A stretch of DNA of 43,079 nucleotides from Anaerolineae bacterium. Its GTDB lineage: Bacteria > Chloroflexota > Anaerolineae > Aggregatilineales > Phototrophicaceae. The stretch lies in NCBI GenBank assembly GCA_022825675.1, contig JAJDWK010000069.1:1-43079 (forward strand), given 5' to 3'. The notes beneath the pieces are model-generated. The model saw only the letters and a list, made by a program, of their open reading frames with translations, was not told the origin of the DNA and searched no databases. The first letter of the stretch is position 1. Every line of letters begins with the position of its first letter. The position numbers and the translations under genes are program-made. This document shows positions 8,363-16,805 of the stretch, in pieces.

Positions 8363-9310
8363 TTATGTCTTGAGTAATTTCCGCATCACCGCAAATTGAC
8401 GCCGCCGCTCGAAGCCGGCGAGGGCGTACAAGCGGGCGGCATGTTCATCCGTCCACAGGAAATAGGCATAAAATATATGTTTTGCCGCCATTTCTTCCAA
8501 GCATTTGAAGAGCAGCATCCGCCCGATGCCGCGGTTGCGCCGGTCCGCCTTGACGCCGAAGGGACCATAGCGCTCGTTGCGCATCTGGCAGAAGCCGATA
8601 AGCTCGCTCCGCTCGCGCGCTATCAGGAAACAAGTGCGATGCGGGCTGTCGCCAAAGTATTCGAGCAGATAACTTTGGGCGAAGCGGAACCAATCCCAGC
8701 CGAAATTCTCGACTAGAAAAGGCATCAAATCGGGGATATCACTCGCGGCAATCGGGCGGATGCTGAGCCCCTCTTCCGCCTCGGCGCGTTTGATGCGCTG
8801 CTGAAGCCGCTGCGGAATCGTGAAGCCAGTCAAATCCGCGCCCATGCTAATCGCCTCGTACAAGGTCTCGAAGCCGATGTGTTGTTGCAGGAAGTGGATG
8901 GTATCGGGGTAGGCGGCAGTATCAACGCCGGGCACAAAATAGTTGGGCACATAAGGCGAAATATCAACGCGCGCCCGCCCTTCCTTTTTCAACTTGCCGA
9001 GAATATGCGCGAAGAGCGCGCTGCCGATGCCGCGCCGCTGATATTGCGGATGTACGCCAAAGGCGGTAATCCAGGCTTCGTCCGCGTCCATGCCTTGTAA
9101 GAAATAGGGCACCCGCCGCGCGAGGCAGAGGATAAAGCCGACAACCCGCCCATCAGCCACCGCCACTGGCAGATTCTCGCAGTGAAAATTTGGGTCAAGC
9201 AGCACTTGCGTCCGGAACAAACTGGCGCTGATGCGGTCGGCTGGCAGCGCCTGCCGCCATACATCAAGCAAATCGCTTTCATCACTTCCTCGAAACGGTC
9301 GGATTTGCAT
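8363..9310 (-). CDS. Tandem-domain GNAT acetyltransferase
   Basis: 315 residues with two GNAT folds. The acetyl-CoA pyrophosphate loop (Q/R-x-x-G-x-G/A) appears twice: QRRGIGSA at residues 91-98 and RNRGIG at 258-263. Such double-GNAT proteins acetylate small-molecule amines; mycothiol synthase (MshD) has the same plan. Because it lies 13 bp upstream of a PIG-L deacetylase within a cell-wall-sugar cluster, a free amino sugar or aminoglycoside-like intermediate is a plausible substrate, but this is inference. It begins 7 bp after the MalG stop codon, so it is almost certainly co-transcribed with the transporter. Confidence 0.82.
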   Translation of the reverse strand: MQIRPFRGSDESDLLDVWRQALPADRISASLFRTQVLLDPNFHCENLPVAVADGRVVGFILCLARRVPYFLQGMDADEAWITAFGVHPQYQRRGIGSALFAHILGKLKKEGRARVDISPYVPNYFVPGVDTAAYPDTIHFLQQHIGFETLYEAISMGADLTGFTIPQRLQQRIKRAEAEEGLSIRPIAASDIPDLMPFLVENFGWDWFRFAQSYLLEYFGDSPHRTCFLIARERSELIGFCQMRNERYGPFGVKADRRNRGIGRMLLFKCLEEMAAKHIFYAYFLWTDEHAARLYALAGFERRRQFAVMRKLLKT

Positions 9311-9317
9311 AAAATCC

Positions 9318-10157
9318 CTATCCTTTTAAGCCGGTGAGCGCGATGCCCTGTATGAAATAGCGCTGCAAAAAAATGAACACGCATAACATCGGCAAGACGG
9401 CGACAGCGGTGCCCGCCATCAGCAGATGGGTATTGTCGGCATAGAGGCTTTTCATCGAGTTGATGCCCAGCGGCAAGGTCATCAGCTCACGGCTGTTGAT
9501 CACCAGCAGCGGCCATAAAAAAGCATTCCACGAGCCGATGAAGGTGAAAGTGCCTAATGTCGCCAGCGCCGGCTTGACCAGCGGCACGATGATGCGCCAG
9601 AAAATGCGCAATTCCGATGCGCCATCGATGCGGGCAGCGTCTATCAATTCATCGGGCAGGGTGATGATGAATTGCCGCATCAAAAATATGCCATAGGCGG
9701 AGGTCAAGCCGGGCACAACCAAGCCCTGGTAGGTATCAATCCAACCGAGCTGGCGCACGATAAAAAATACCGGTATCAGCGTTACGAAGAAGGGAATCAT
9801 CATCGTCGCCAAAATGAGATAAAAAAGGAACTCCCGCCCCGGGAAGCGGTATTTGGCGAAGGCGAAACCCGCCAGCGAACTGCTGAGCAGCACGCCAAAA
9901 ACAATCAATGCCGAGGTGAATAGGCTGTTGAAATACAGCCGCCCCATCGGGATGCTTTCGCCGAGCTCGCTGTAATTGCGGAACTGCGGCTCGGCGGGCA
10001 GCCAGACCGGCGGCCGCAGTTGAATTTCGCCCGCGGTCATCAGCGAGGCGATTATCATCCAGACGAAGGGAAAGACCATGACAAAAGCGCCCAGGGCGAG
10101 CGTGACATATTTCAAGGCGCGCGCCAGCGGCTGGAGAAGTGCGCTTTCGCTTTGCAT
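9318..10157 (-). CDS. Sugar ABC transporter permease, MalG type
   Basis: 279 residues, six predicted membrane segments. The EAA loop is represented by DAARIDGASELRIFWRIIVP followed by LVKPAL. The C-terminus ends with the RYFIQGI..GLKG pattern usual for MalG/LacG permeases. It starts 8 bp after the stop of the MalF gene and is followed within 7 bp by the GNAT gene. Together with the MalF and binding proteins it makes the complete carbohydrate importer of the cluster. Confidence 0.92.
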   Translation of the reverse strand: MQSESALLQPLARALKYVTLALGAFVMVFPFVWMIIASLMTAGEIQLRPPVWLPAEPQFRNYSELGESIPMGRLYFNSLFTSALIVFGVLLSSSLAGFAFAKYRFPGREFLFYLILATMMIPFFVTLIPVFFIVRQLGWIDTYQGLVVPGLTSAYGIFLMRQFIITLPDELIDAARIDGASELRIFWRIIVPLVKPALATLGTFTFIGSWNAFLWPLLVINSRELMTLPLGINSMKSLYADNTHLLMAGTAVAVLPMLCVFIFLQRYFIQGIALTGLKG

Positions 10158-10165
10158 AGCAGCTT

Positions 10166-11110
10166 TCAGTCCTGATACGCGCGGTCGCGCAGCAGGCGCA
10201 CCTGCACAATTGTGATGAGCAGGATGATGCCAAACAGGATAAATGCCATCGCCGATGCCCGCCCCATGCGCGAGAACTTAAATGCCGTGTTGTACATGTG
10301 CAGGACGACTGTCATTGAGCTGTTGGCGGGCGCGCCGCCAGTGGTAGCGAAGACGAGATCAAAAACTTGCAGCGCGCCGATGGTATTCGTCACCACCACG
10401 AAGAGCATGACCGGGCGCAGCAATGGCAGCGTGATATAGCGAAATTCTTGCAGCTTGCCCGCGCCATCAACCTGGGCGGCGTCATAATAGTCTTGCGGGA
10501 TGCCTTGTAAGCCAGCCAAAAAGAGTACGATGTAATAGCCCACAAATTGATAGACGGCGATGAATACCAGCGTCAGCAGCGCTTGATTGGGACCGCTGAG
10601 AAAGGGCTGGCGCGGCAGCCCGATGGCGGTGATGACATTGTTGACCAAGCCGTAATTGCGGTCGAAGATGAAAGCGAACATCACCGCCAGCGCCAGCGGC
10701 GCCGTGATAACGGGCATGAAATACAAAACGCGCCAGATGGCGCGCCCGCGGATGCGGCTGTTGAGCAGCAGGGCAAAACCCAAACCCAGGATTGTGTTGG
10801 CGCCAACGCCGCCGATGGCGAAGAAAAAGGTATTGCCCAGGGATTTGAGGAATACCGGGTCCTTCGTCAGCAGATAGCGGTAGTTGCTCAAGCCGCGCCA
10901 GGGCATCTCGCTGACGGGCGAAAGCATATCCCAGCGATGCAGGCTGACCCAGCCGGAAAACAGTATCGGACCTAGCAGAAAGACCAGCAGAGCGACGACT
11001 GGCGCGGCGACGAAGGCGTAAGCCCAGAGCATCCGCCGCCGCATCAGCGCCGATTTGGGAATCTCCGGCAGCCACCAGGCTCGCCGCCGCCGCGACAGTC
11101 GCGCTTGCAT
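10166..11110 (-). CDS. Sugar ABC transporter permease, MalF/UgpA type
   Basis: 314 residues with a basic N-terminus (many Arg) and six membrane segments. The EAA loop is DAAQVDGAGKLQEFRYITLP, then LLRPVML. It pairs with the MalG permease 8 bp downstream and follows the binding-protein gene by 11 bp. This is the only MalF-type subunit in the window. Confidence 0.92.
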   Translation of the reverse strand: MQARLSRRRRAWWLPEIPKSALMRRRMLWAYAFVAAPVVALLVFLLGPILFSGWVSLHRWDMLSPVSEMPWRGLSNYRYLLTKDPVFLKSLGNTFFFAIGGVGANTILGLGFALLLNSRIRGRAIWRVLYFMPVITAPLALAVMFAFIFDRNYGLVNNVITAIGLPRQPFLSGPNQALLTLVFIAVYQFVGYYIVLFLAGLQGIPQDYYDAAQVDGAGKLQEFRYITLPLLRPVMLFVVVTNTIGALQVFDLVFATTGGAPANSSMTVVLHMYNTAFKFSRMGRASAMAFILFGIILLITIVQVRLLRDRAYQD

Positions 11111-11121
11111 CGATCCGGCGG

Positions 11122-12420
11122 CTATTCTTCCGCCATCATCCTGTGTTCTTCGAGGATGGCGTTGGCTTGCATTTCCACCGACGCCAATGCCTCTTCGGGG
11201 TTGGTCATGCCCGCCAGCACCGCTTCAATCTCGACTTGCAGCAGGGTTTTGATTTCCTGCCCGCCAGCGACAATCTGCTCGGGCTGGGCATAGGCGGACG
11301 CGGCGACAAATGCCGAAACATAATGGTCGCTCATGGATTCGGCAAAAGCGGCTTGATCGTGATTGAAACTGGGTATCGCGCCCAGGGCATTCACCAGGAA
11401 GTCGCCAATTGCCGAGCCTGCGCCCGCTTCCTGCTCGGCGTTCATCCAATGGATGAAGTCCCAAGCGGCGGGTTTGTTGGGCGAGTTGGAATCGACAGCG
11501 AAGAGCCAGGTATAGGCGATGCTTGAAGGCGCGTCCCCGCTGGGACCGACGGGGATTTCGGCGACGCCGACTTCCGTATCAAAGTCGATGCCTTCCGCCG
11601 CCCGCAATGTCGCCCGCCACCACGGCGCCATGATGACCATGCCAACCGTGCCGCTGGGGAAATCGCCCAAGCCGCTGATGCTGGCGTCAGTGCCGCCATT
11701 GGCGACCAAATCGGCATAGAGCTGCAAGGTCTCGACGCCCTCGGCGCTGTTGAACTCGGCGATAGTGCGGTCTTCGCTCAAATAAGCGCCGCCATTGGAG
11801 AAGAGCAAGGCGCTGAAGGGATGCACAATGCCCGAATCCCAACCCGCCATGACGCCCAATCCCAACTGGCTGATGGCACCAGTATCATCCACCTGCGTGA
11901 TGGCGGCGGCGATTTCCTTGAGTTCTTCCCAATTGGCGGGCGGCGCATCGTAGCCCGCTTCCGCCAGCAGCCGCTTGTTGTACACCAGCAAGTAGGGGTT
12001 GACCTCGGTGGGATAGCCCCAGGTCTGCCCATCAGAGGTGCTGACGGCGTCAATTGTGCCTTGGGCGACATTGTCGTTGATATAGGTCAGCGAATCCTGC
12101 GGCGGCTCGGCGAGTACGCCGGCGTTCACGAAATCCGGCAGCCACAGGTGATAGAAATGGTAGACATCAGCGCTGATGCCGGCGGTGCGCCCGGTGATGA
12201 TTTTGGTGCGCAATTCGCCAAAATCAACCGTGACCAATTCAATCGCGACCTCCGGGTTGGCTTCCATATAGGCGTCGATGATGGCTTGCTGCGCCGCCAG
12301 CTGGCCTTCCGTGCCCCAGTGCGTCAGCATCGTCAAAGTTGTATCTTGCGCCGCTGCCGCTGCGCCCATTATCAGCAACAGGCAAAGCAGCAGCCCCGTC
12401 AACATTCTTTGGGTACGCAT
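11122..12420 (-). CDS. Extracellular sugar-binding protein (family 1) of ABC importer
   Basis: 432 residues. Residues 1-24 are a signal peptide (MRT, long Leu-rich core, AAAAAQ cleavage region) without a lipobox Cys. The mature part has the features of family 1 solute-binding proteins: LTHWGTEGQ near the start, a TWGYPTEVNPYLLVYNKRLL segment and a MAPWW ligand-loop region. It captures an oligosaccharide or amino sugar outside the membrane and delivers it to the MalF-MalG pair encoded immediately downstream. A clear GGAGG ribosome site stands 6 bases before ATG 12420. Substrate by context: muropeptide-derived sugars, since the preceding gene encodes a NamZ-type muramidase. Confidence 0.92.
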   Translation of the reverse strand: MRTQRMLTGLLLCLLLIMGAAAAAQDTTLTMLTHWGTEGQLAAQQAIIDAYMEANPEVAIELVTVDFGELRTKIITGRTAGISADVYHFYHLWLPDFVNAGVLAEPPQDSLTYINDNVAQGTIDAVSTSDGQTWGYPTEVNPYLLVYNKRLLAEAGYDAPPANWEELKEIAAAITQVDDTGAISQLGLGVMAGWDSGIVHPFSALLFSNGGAYLSEDRTIAEFNSAEGVETLQLYADLVANGGTDASISGLGDFPSGTVGMVIMAPWWRATLRAAEGIDFDTEVGVAEIPVGPSGDAPSSIAYTWLFAVDSNSPNKPAAWDFIHWMNAEQEAGAGSAIGDFLVNALGAIPSFNHDQAAFAESMSDHYVSAFVAASAYAQPEQIVAGGQEIKTLLQVEIEAVLAGMTNPEEALASVEMQANAILEEHRMMAEE

Positions 12421-12470
12421 AAAACCCTCCTTGAATAGAACAATTTCTTGAAACCTTTTTAGCTTCCACC

Positions 12471-13637
12471 TTAGTATAACAGGTAGCGGGCGCGCACGCT
12501 CAGAAATTCCCGCAAGGCTGGCTGCCAGCTGCTGATGAAAGCGGCGGCGCTTGTGTCTCCTTTGTCGATATGCTGGCGCAGGCTGTCACTGCCCCAAAGC
12601 AGGTCGATAGGCGGCGGGCTGCCCGCTGCCCAGGGCGGACGCCAGGCGAAATCCGCCGGGTAGCGCGCTTTGACTGCGCGCAGAAACTGCAGCATCGCTG
12701 GTATCGGCGCGCAGGCATCACGGTCGCTGACATAGACCTGCACTCCCGCGCAGACTTCGCCCTGATATTTGCTGAAACTGGGCACAAAATACACGGGGCG
12801 GAAGCGCAGCCCCGGCATTTCCCGCGCGTTGAGCGCCGCCGCCAGCGCCTCGGTATCGTCAATCCAGGGCGCGCCGATATATTCAAAAGGCTTGGTTGTG
12901 CCGCGCCCTTCGGACAGGTTTGTGCCTTCGATCAGGCAAGTGCCCGGGTAGAGCGTCATCGCGTCCAGCGTTGGCAGATTGGGCGACGATGGCACAAAGG
13001 GCAGCCCGGTCTCGTCATACCACATAGCGCGCGCCCAGCCCGTCAGCGCCACCACCGTAAGCGCGCAGTTAATGCCCTCTTCTTCATTGAGCATCAGCGC
13101 GGTTTCGCCCAAGGTCATGCCATAGCGGATGGGCAGGCAGGCGGGACCAACAAAGGAGCGATAGCCTGGCGCAAGCATTGGACCTTCGACGCGCGCGCCG
13201 CTGATTGGCGTTGGTCTGTCCAATACGAAGACGCTGAGGCCCGCCTCCCGCGCCGCGCGCATGACAGTAAGCGTGGTCGCCAAATAGGTGTAGAAGCGCA
13301 CGCCGCCATCTTGCAAGTCGATGAGAATCGTATCGATGCCGCTTAGCATGTCCGCTGATGGACTCTGCGTCGCGCCATACAGGCTGTGCACGGGCAGCCC
13401 CGTATGCCGGTCGCGGCTGGTGGCGACTTTCTGCCCGGCTTGCGCCTCGCCGCGGATGCCATGTTCGGGACCAAAAAGCGCGACCACATCAGCAGCGGGA
13501 TGGGCGCGCAGCCGCTCAACGCTGCTGACAAGCAGCCGGTCGACGCTGCTGGGGCAGGCGAGCAGCGCCAGCCGTTTGCCCGCCAGCAAGTCCTGCCTGC
13601 TTTCGAGCAGAACCTCCAAGCCAAGTTTGACGCGCAT
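12471..13637 (-). CDS. namZ: Exo-beta-N-acetylmuramidase NamZ family (DUF1343, GH171)
   Basis: 388 residues. Family signatures are all visible: FGPEHG (residues 55-60), DLQDGGVRFYTY (107-118), DRPTPISG (140-147), VEGP and SFVG (161-164), then YGMTLGE. Characterised NamZ proteins cut MurNAc from the non-reducing end of peptidoglycan glycans. Characterised enzymes are often secreted; this one has no signal peptide when started at ATG 13637, which has a strong GGGAGG ribosome site, so it probably acts in the cytoplasm on imported fragments. It is the first gene of a minus-strand cluster with binding protein, permeases, GNAT and PIG-L deacetylase. No MurQ etherase or NagZ lies in the window. Family assignment is firm, precise substrate inferred. 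Confidence 0.88.
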   Translation of the reverse strand: MRVKLGLEVLLESRQDLLAGKRLALLACPSSVDRLLVSSVERLRAHPAADVVALFGPEHGIRGEAQAGQKVATSRDRHTGLPVHSLYGATQSPSADMLSGIDTILIDLQDGGVRFYTYLATTLTVMRAAREAGLSVFVLDRPTPISGARVEGPMLAPGYRSFVGPACLPIRYGMTLGETALMLNEEEGINCALTVVALTGWARAMWYDETGLPFVPSSPNLPTLDAMTLYPGTCLIEGTNLSEGRGTTKPFEYIGAPWIDDTEALAAALNAREMPGLRFRPVYFVPSFSKYQGEVCAGVQVYVSDRDACAPIPAMLQFLRAVKARYPADFAWRPPWAAGSPPPIDLLWGSDSLRQHIDKGDTSAAAFISSWQPALREFLSVRARYLLY

Positions 13638-13742
13638 GATCTGCCTCCCGCGCATTGCTGACTTCTGATATCTTATCGCGCATACCCAAGTATAAGAGAA
13701 ATCAGGTATACTCACGATGTGCCGAAAAACTCGGTGTCTCTT

Positions 13743-13763
13743 GTAGGTGCAAGTAAGCTATGC
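13743..13763 (+). repeat. 'GTGCAAGTAAG' repeat module
   Basis: Contains GTAGGTGCAAGTAAGCTATGC, the same module as at 15052-15074, 16823-16839 and 29896-29918. It lies in the divergent gap between namZ and moaA. Confidence 0.6.
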
Positions 13764-13820
13764 AAAAGGTGGCGAATGCTCTACTGGCGATACCTTGCCT
13801 TTCATCCCATCATCCCATCG

Positions 13821-13845
13821 GTAGGGGTGTTTCGCTGAAACGCCC
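13821..13845 (+). other. Hairpin in the moaA leader, related to a dispersed palindrome
   Basis: GTAGGGGTGTTTC (13821-13833), GCT, GAAACGCCC (13837-13845): a 9-bp stem with one G-T pair and a 3-base loop. It begins with the same GTAGGGG as the perfect palindrome at 15126-15153. It lies 33-57 bases before the moaA start and would be present in the mRNA leader. It does not look to me like a molybdenum-cofactor riboswitch, which is larger. Confidence 0.5.
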
Positions 13846-13877
13846 AAGCGGAGACCCATGAAAGCCGCTGGCAGACA

Positions 13878-14897
13878 ATGAGTATCCAGGACCAATTCAA
13901 CCGCCCGCTGCGTGACTTGCGGATTTCCGTCACCGACCGCTGCAATTTCCGCTGCCCTTATTGCATGCCAGCCGCTGTCTTCGGCGAGCGCTATCAATTT
14001 TTGCCCAAGCCACAGCTGCTAAGTTTTGAAGAAATCACCCGCTTGACGCGCATCATCCTGCGGCTGGGCGCGGTAAAACTGCGTTTGACTGGCGGCGAGC
14101 CCCTTCTGCGCCAGGATATTGAGACGCTGGTGGCGATGCTGGCGGCGCTGGAGGGCGTCGAAGACCTGGCGATGACCACCAATGCCTACCTGCTGCCGCA
14201 GAAAATCGACGCGCTGAAAGCCGCTGGCTTAAAGCGCTTGACCATCAGCCTGGATACGCTGGATGACGAGATCTTCCGCCAGATGAATGGCGGGCGCGCC
14301 GGCGTCGCCAAGGTGCTGGCTGGCATCGAAGCGGCGGAAGCGGCGGGCTTCACGCCTTTGAAGATCAACGCAGTGGTGCAGCGTGGCGTCAACGACCATA
14401 CGCTGGTGGCGCTGGCGCGTTTTTTCAAAGAACGCGGGCATATCCTGCGCTTCATCGAATATATGGATGTCGGCAACAAAAATGGCTGGAAGCTGGACCA
14501 GGTGCTGCCATCGGCAGCGCTTGTCGAGCGCATCAGCGCCGAGCTGCCGCTGGAACCAGCGGCGGGCAATTATTTCGGCGAGGTGGCGCAACGCTATCGC
14601 TATGCCGATGGCGATGGCGAGATTGGCGTCATCAGCTCGGTGACGCAGCCTTTCTGCGGCGCGTGCACACGCATGCGCCTGTCGCCCGAAGGCGATATGG
14701 TAACCTGCCTTTTCGCGACTGAAGGCATCAGCCTGCGTGATCCCTTGCGCGCCGGCGCGCACGATGACGAGCTTGAAGCCATCATCCGCGGCATCTGGCG
14801 CGCCCGCAGCGACCGCTATTCAGAGCTGCGCAGTTCCCTCACCCCTGACGGCCGCGACCGCCGCAAAAAAGTAGAAATGTACCACATCGGCGGTTAG
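13878..14897 (+). CDS. moaA: GTP 3',8-cyclase MoaA (molybdenum cofactor synthesis)
   Basis: 339 residues. A radical-SAM enzyme that converts GTP to 3',8-cyclo-GTP, the first step of molybdopterin synthesis. The N-terminal SAM cluster is C22-x3-C26-x2-C29 (RCNFRCPYCM), followed by the SAM-binding TGGEP at 71-75. The C-terminal substrate-side cluster is Cys260, Cys263 and Cys277, and the protein ends with the conserved Gly-Gly needed by MoaA. Length and all key residues are normal. No other moa, moe or mob gene is in the window, so the rest of the pathway must be elsewhere. It is divergent from namZ with a 240-bp gap that contains a repeat module and a hairpin. Confidence 0.96.
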   Translation: MSIQDQFNRPLRDLRISVTDRCNFRCPYCMPAAVFGERYQFLPKPQLLSFEEITRLTRIILRLGAVKLRLTGGEPLLRQDIETLVAMLAALEGVEDLAMTTNAYLLPQKIDALKAAGLKRLTISLDTLDDEIFRQMNGGRAGVAKVLAGIEAAEAAGFTPLKINAVVQRGVNDHTLVALARFFKERGHILRFIEYMDVGNKNGWKLDQVLPSAALVERISAELPLEPAAGNYFGEVAQRYRYADGDGEIGVISSVTQPFCGACTRMRLSPEGDMVTCLFATEGISLRDPLRAGAHDDELEAIIRGIWRARSDRYSELRSSLTPDGRDRRKKVEMYHIGG

Positions 14898-14911
14898 ACT
14901 GGCACCGGGCA

Positions 14912-15310
14912 CAGGGCAATTGCATTAAAAAAGACATTCGCCACAACAAGCGGAATCAAACGCAAATGTAACCACCGAGGACGCCGAGATACACCGAGAA
15001 AAGCATGAGAAGCCTCTTATGAATCTTTTCTCGGCGCGCTCAATTTTCCTCTGTAAGTGCAAGTAAGTCATGCGAAAACAAAATGACCTTTGCCTTGGTA
15101 TCATACCCACACAACATCCCAAGCCGTAGGGGCGAGCCAAGGCTCGCCCCTACATTTCCAATTACTTTGTTGCACGTACATCTGTGTTCTCGGTGCTAAG
15201 GGCTGTGTACAAACTACCCTGATAAATGAAGAAGCGTAGAGCCATTTCAAGAAAAAACTTTGTGCCCTTTGTGTCTTTGTGGTGTACAAATAGTTGATGC
15301 GATTGCCCTG
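14912..15310. repeat. Composite of dispersed repeat modules filling the moaA-SDR gap
   Basis: The 499-bp gap downstream of moaA has no gene and is almost entirely repeats. In order: CAGGGCAATTGCATT (14912-14926, inverted copy of the GCAATTGCCCTG module); ACCACCGAGGAC..CACCGAG (14970-14998) continuing to AATTTTCCTCTG (15042-15053); GTAAGTGCAAGTAAG (15053-15067); a perfect palindrome (15126-15153); TGTGTTCTCGGTGCTAAGGG (15183-15202); and TGTGCCCTTTGTGTCTTTGTGGTG..GATTGCCCTG (15261-15310). The ACCACCGAG block matches, inverted, most of 29960-30054. Confidence 0.8.
15126..15153. repeat. Perfect 13-bp palindrome with 2-base loop
   Basis: GTAGGGGCGAGCC (15126-15138), AA, GGCTCGCCCCTAC (15141-15153). 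Both arms pair perfectly. No T-run follows, so it is not a standard terminator. The resemblance to the moaA-leader hairpin suggests a REP-like mobile palindrome family. Confidence 0.8.
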
Positions 15311-15396
15311 CGCCAGCCGCCGCCAATCTTGCCAATGCCACCGGGGCTATGGTATGGTGGCGGCTGTTGATTGGGCAGACTTGGCGAGGGCGGGAT

Positions 15397-16167
15397 ATGA
15401 GCAACGCGGACTTCGAACTCACGGGAAAGACGGCGCTGATAACGGGGGCGGGCCGCGGCATCGGGCTGGCGACGGCGCGGCGGCTGGCGGCCGCTGGCGC
15501 TCATGTCATCATCGCCGATTACATCGCCGAAAATGGGGAAGCCGCCGCCGCCGAAATCGAGAGCATGGGGCGCAAGTCCCTCTTCATCGAGGTGGATGTG
15601 CGCTCTTCCGCCAGCGTGGACAGCATGGCGGCGCGCGCGCTGGCAGCCTTCCCGCAGATTGACATTCTCGTCTGCAATGCCGGCATCGCCCAGGCGGTCG
15701 CCGCCGAAGACTGCAGTGATGAAGACTGGCTGAATATGCTGGCGGTCAACCTCAATGGCGTATTTTGGTGCTGCCGCGCTATCGGCAAGCACATGCTGGA
15801 GCGGGGCAGCGGCGCTATAGTCAATACCGCCTCAATGTCGGGCATGATATCAAACACGCCCCAGCCGCAGGCGCATTACAACGCGGCGAAAGCGGGCGTC
15901 ATCATGCTGACCAAGTCGCTGGCGGGGGAATGGGCGGGGCGGGGCGTCCGCGTCAATTGTGTCTCGCCGGGTTATATCGGCACGGATATGACCGCCGAAG
16001 GCATGGCGAATGCCGATTGGTACCCCACCTGGCTGGCGATGACGCCGCAAGGGCGGGTCGGCGCGCCGGAAGATGTCGCCGCCGCCATCTATTATCTGGC
16101 ATCGCCAGCCGCCAAATACACCACCGGCAGCAACCTGGTCGTCGATGGCGGCTATACCGCCTGGTAA
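15397..16167 (+). CDS. Short-chain dehydrogenase/reductase (SDR)
   Basis: 256 residues, classical SDR. NAD(P)-binding TGAGRGIG at residues 16-23, NAG at 94-96, catalytic Ser148, Tyr161 and Lys165 (YNAAK), and the C-terminal VDGGYTAW typical of sugar or polyol SDRs. An acidic Asp41 after the second strand favours NAD over NADP. ATG 15397 is chosen because GAGGG lies about 8 bases upstream, and the extra 16 residues of the longer frame would remove the usual SDR N-terminus. The substrate is unknown; similar proteins oxidise sugars or 3-oxoacyl groups. It is separated from moaA by the repeat-filled gap and stands 86 bp before the next gene. Confidence 0.9.
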   Translation: MSNADFELTGKTALITGAGRGIGLATARRLAAAGAHVIIADYIAENGEAAAAEIESMGRKSLFIEVDVRSSASVDSMAARALAAFPQIDILVCNAGIAQAVAAEDCSDEDWLNMLAVNLNGVFWCCRAIGKHMLERGSGAIVNTASMSGMISNTPQPQAHYNAAKAGVIMLTKSLAGEWAGRGVRVNCVSPGYIGTDMTAEGMANADWYPTWLAMTPQGRVGAPEDVAAAIYYLASPAAKYTTGSNLVVDGGYTAW

Positions 16168-16253
16168 GGGCTGATTGCGGGGCGGCGGCTTCCCGCGCCG
16201 CCTGTGGTATACTCCGCCTGGATGAGTACGCGAGGATTGGCTGGGGGCATTTT

Positions 16254-16778
16254 ATGAAACTCAGTGGCGAAGCGAAGGCTATGATTGCGACGCTGGCATT
16301 GGTGCTGGCGATTGCATTGGGGCTGAACCTGGCGCTGGCACCGAGCGCGGACCGCAGCATGCTGTCCTGGATGGTCAGCCTGCTGGCGGTGGCGATACTG
16401 TTTTGGGTTTGGATCCGCCGTGACGCATTGGCGGAGCGAGATTCGGATGCCGTCGAGGCGGCGGAAGAAGCGGCGCGCCAAGCCGAAAACCTGGCGCGGC
16501 GCACCGTCATCCGCCGGGAAGAGGCTGTGTCAAGGCCATCCGAGCCTGATGATTTGACCAAAATCAACGGCATCGGCGCTGTTTTCCTCACGGTATTAAA
16601 CGATGCCGGCATCACCAGTTATGCCCAATTAGCGGCGACGCCGCTGGAAGAGTTGGAAGCAATCGTGGAAGCCTCGGGGCGCAGCCGTCCCGGCCGGCTG
16701 GAGACCTGGCCGCGTCAAGCGGAGTTCGCTGCCGCTGGCGATTGGGAGGGGCTGCGCGCCTTTCTTGATGCCCTGTAG
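16254..16778 (+). CDS. Small membrane protein with C-terminal helix-hairpin-helix domain
   Basis: 174 residues. Two membrane segments (about 9-29 and 36-54) are followed by a charged helix rich in Ala/Glu (60-95) that may be coiled-coil, then a helix-hairpin-helix region (100-142) with the signature LTKINGIGAVF and 'AGITSYAQLAATPLEELEAIV'. This last part matches the DNA- or protein-binding HhH of proteins that begin 'L..I.GIG....  L...GI.....LA'. The fold would sit on the cytoplasmic side. ATG 16254 follows CTGGGGGC. It may tether DNA or another protein to the membrane; I cannot assign a pathway. A TATACT -10-like box lies at 16208-16213 without a clear -35. Confidence 0.75.
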   Translation: MKLSGEAKAMIATLALVLAIALGLNLALAPSADRSMLSWMVSLLAVAILFWVWIRRDALAERDSDAVEAAEEAARQAENLARRTVIRREEAVSRPSEPDDLTKINGIGAVFLTVLNDAGITSYAQLAATPLEELEAIVEASGRSRPGRLETWPRQAEFAAAGDWEGLRAFLDAL

Positions 16779-16805
16779 CGCGCCTGCGCTTTTCCTCCTG
16801 GACCC

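Noticed and set aside
13638..13877. Molybdenum-cofactor riboswitch in the moaA leader
   Set aside because: Only a short hairpin is visible; I cannot find the larger conserved fold, so no riboswitch is called.
15126..15153. Strong palindrome considered as a moaA terminator
   Set aside because: No T-run on either side and it lies more than 220 bp after the stop; it fits a REP-like repeat better.
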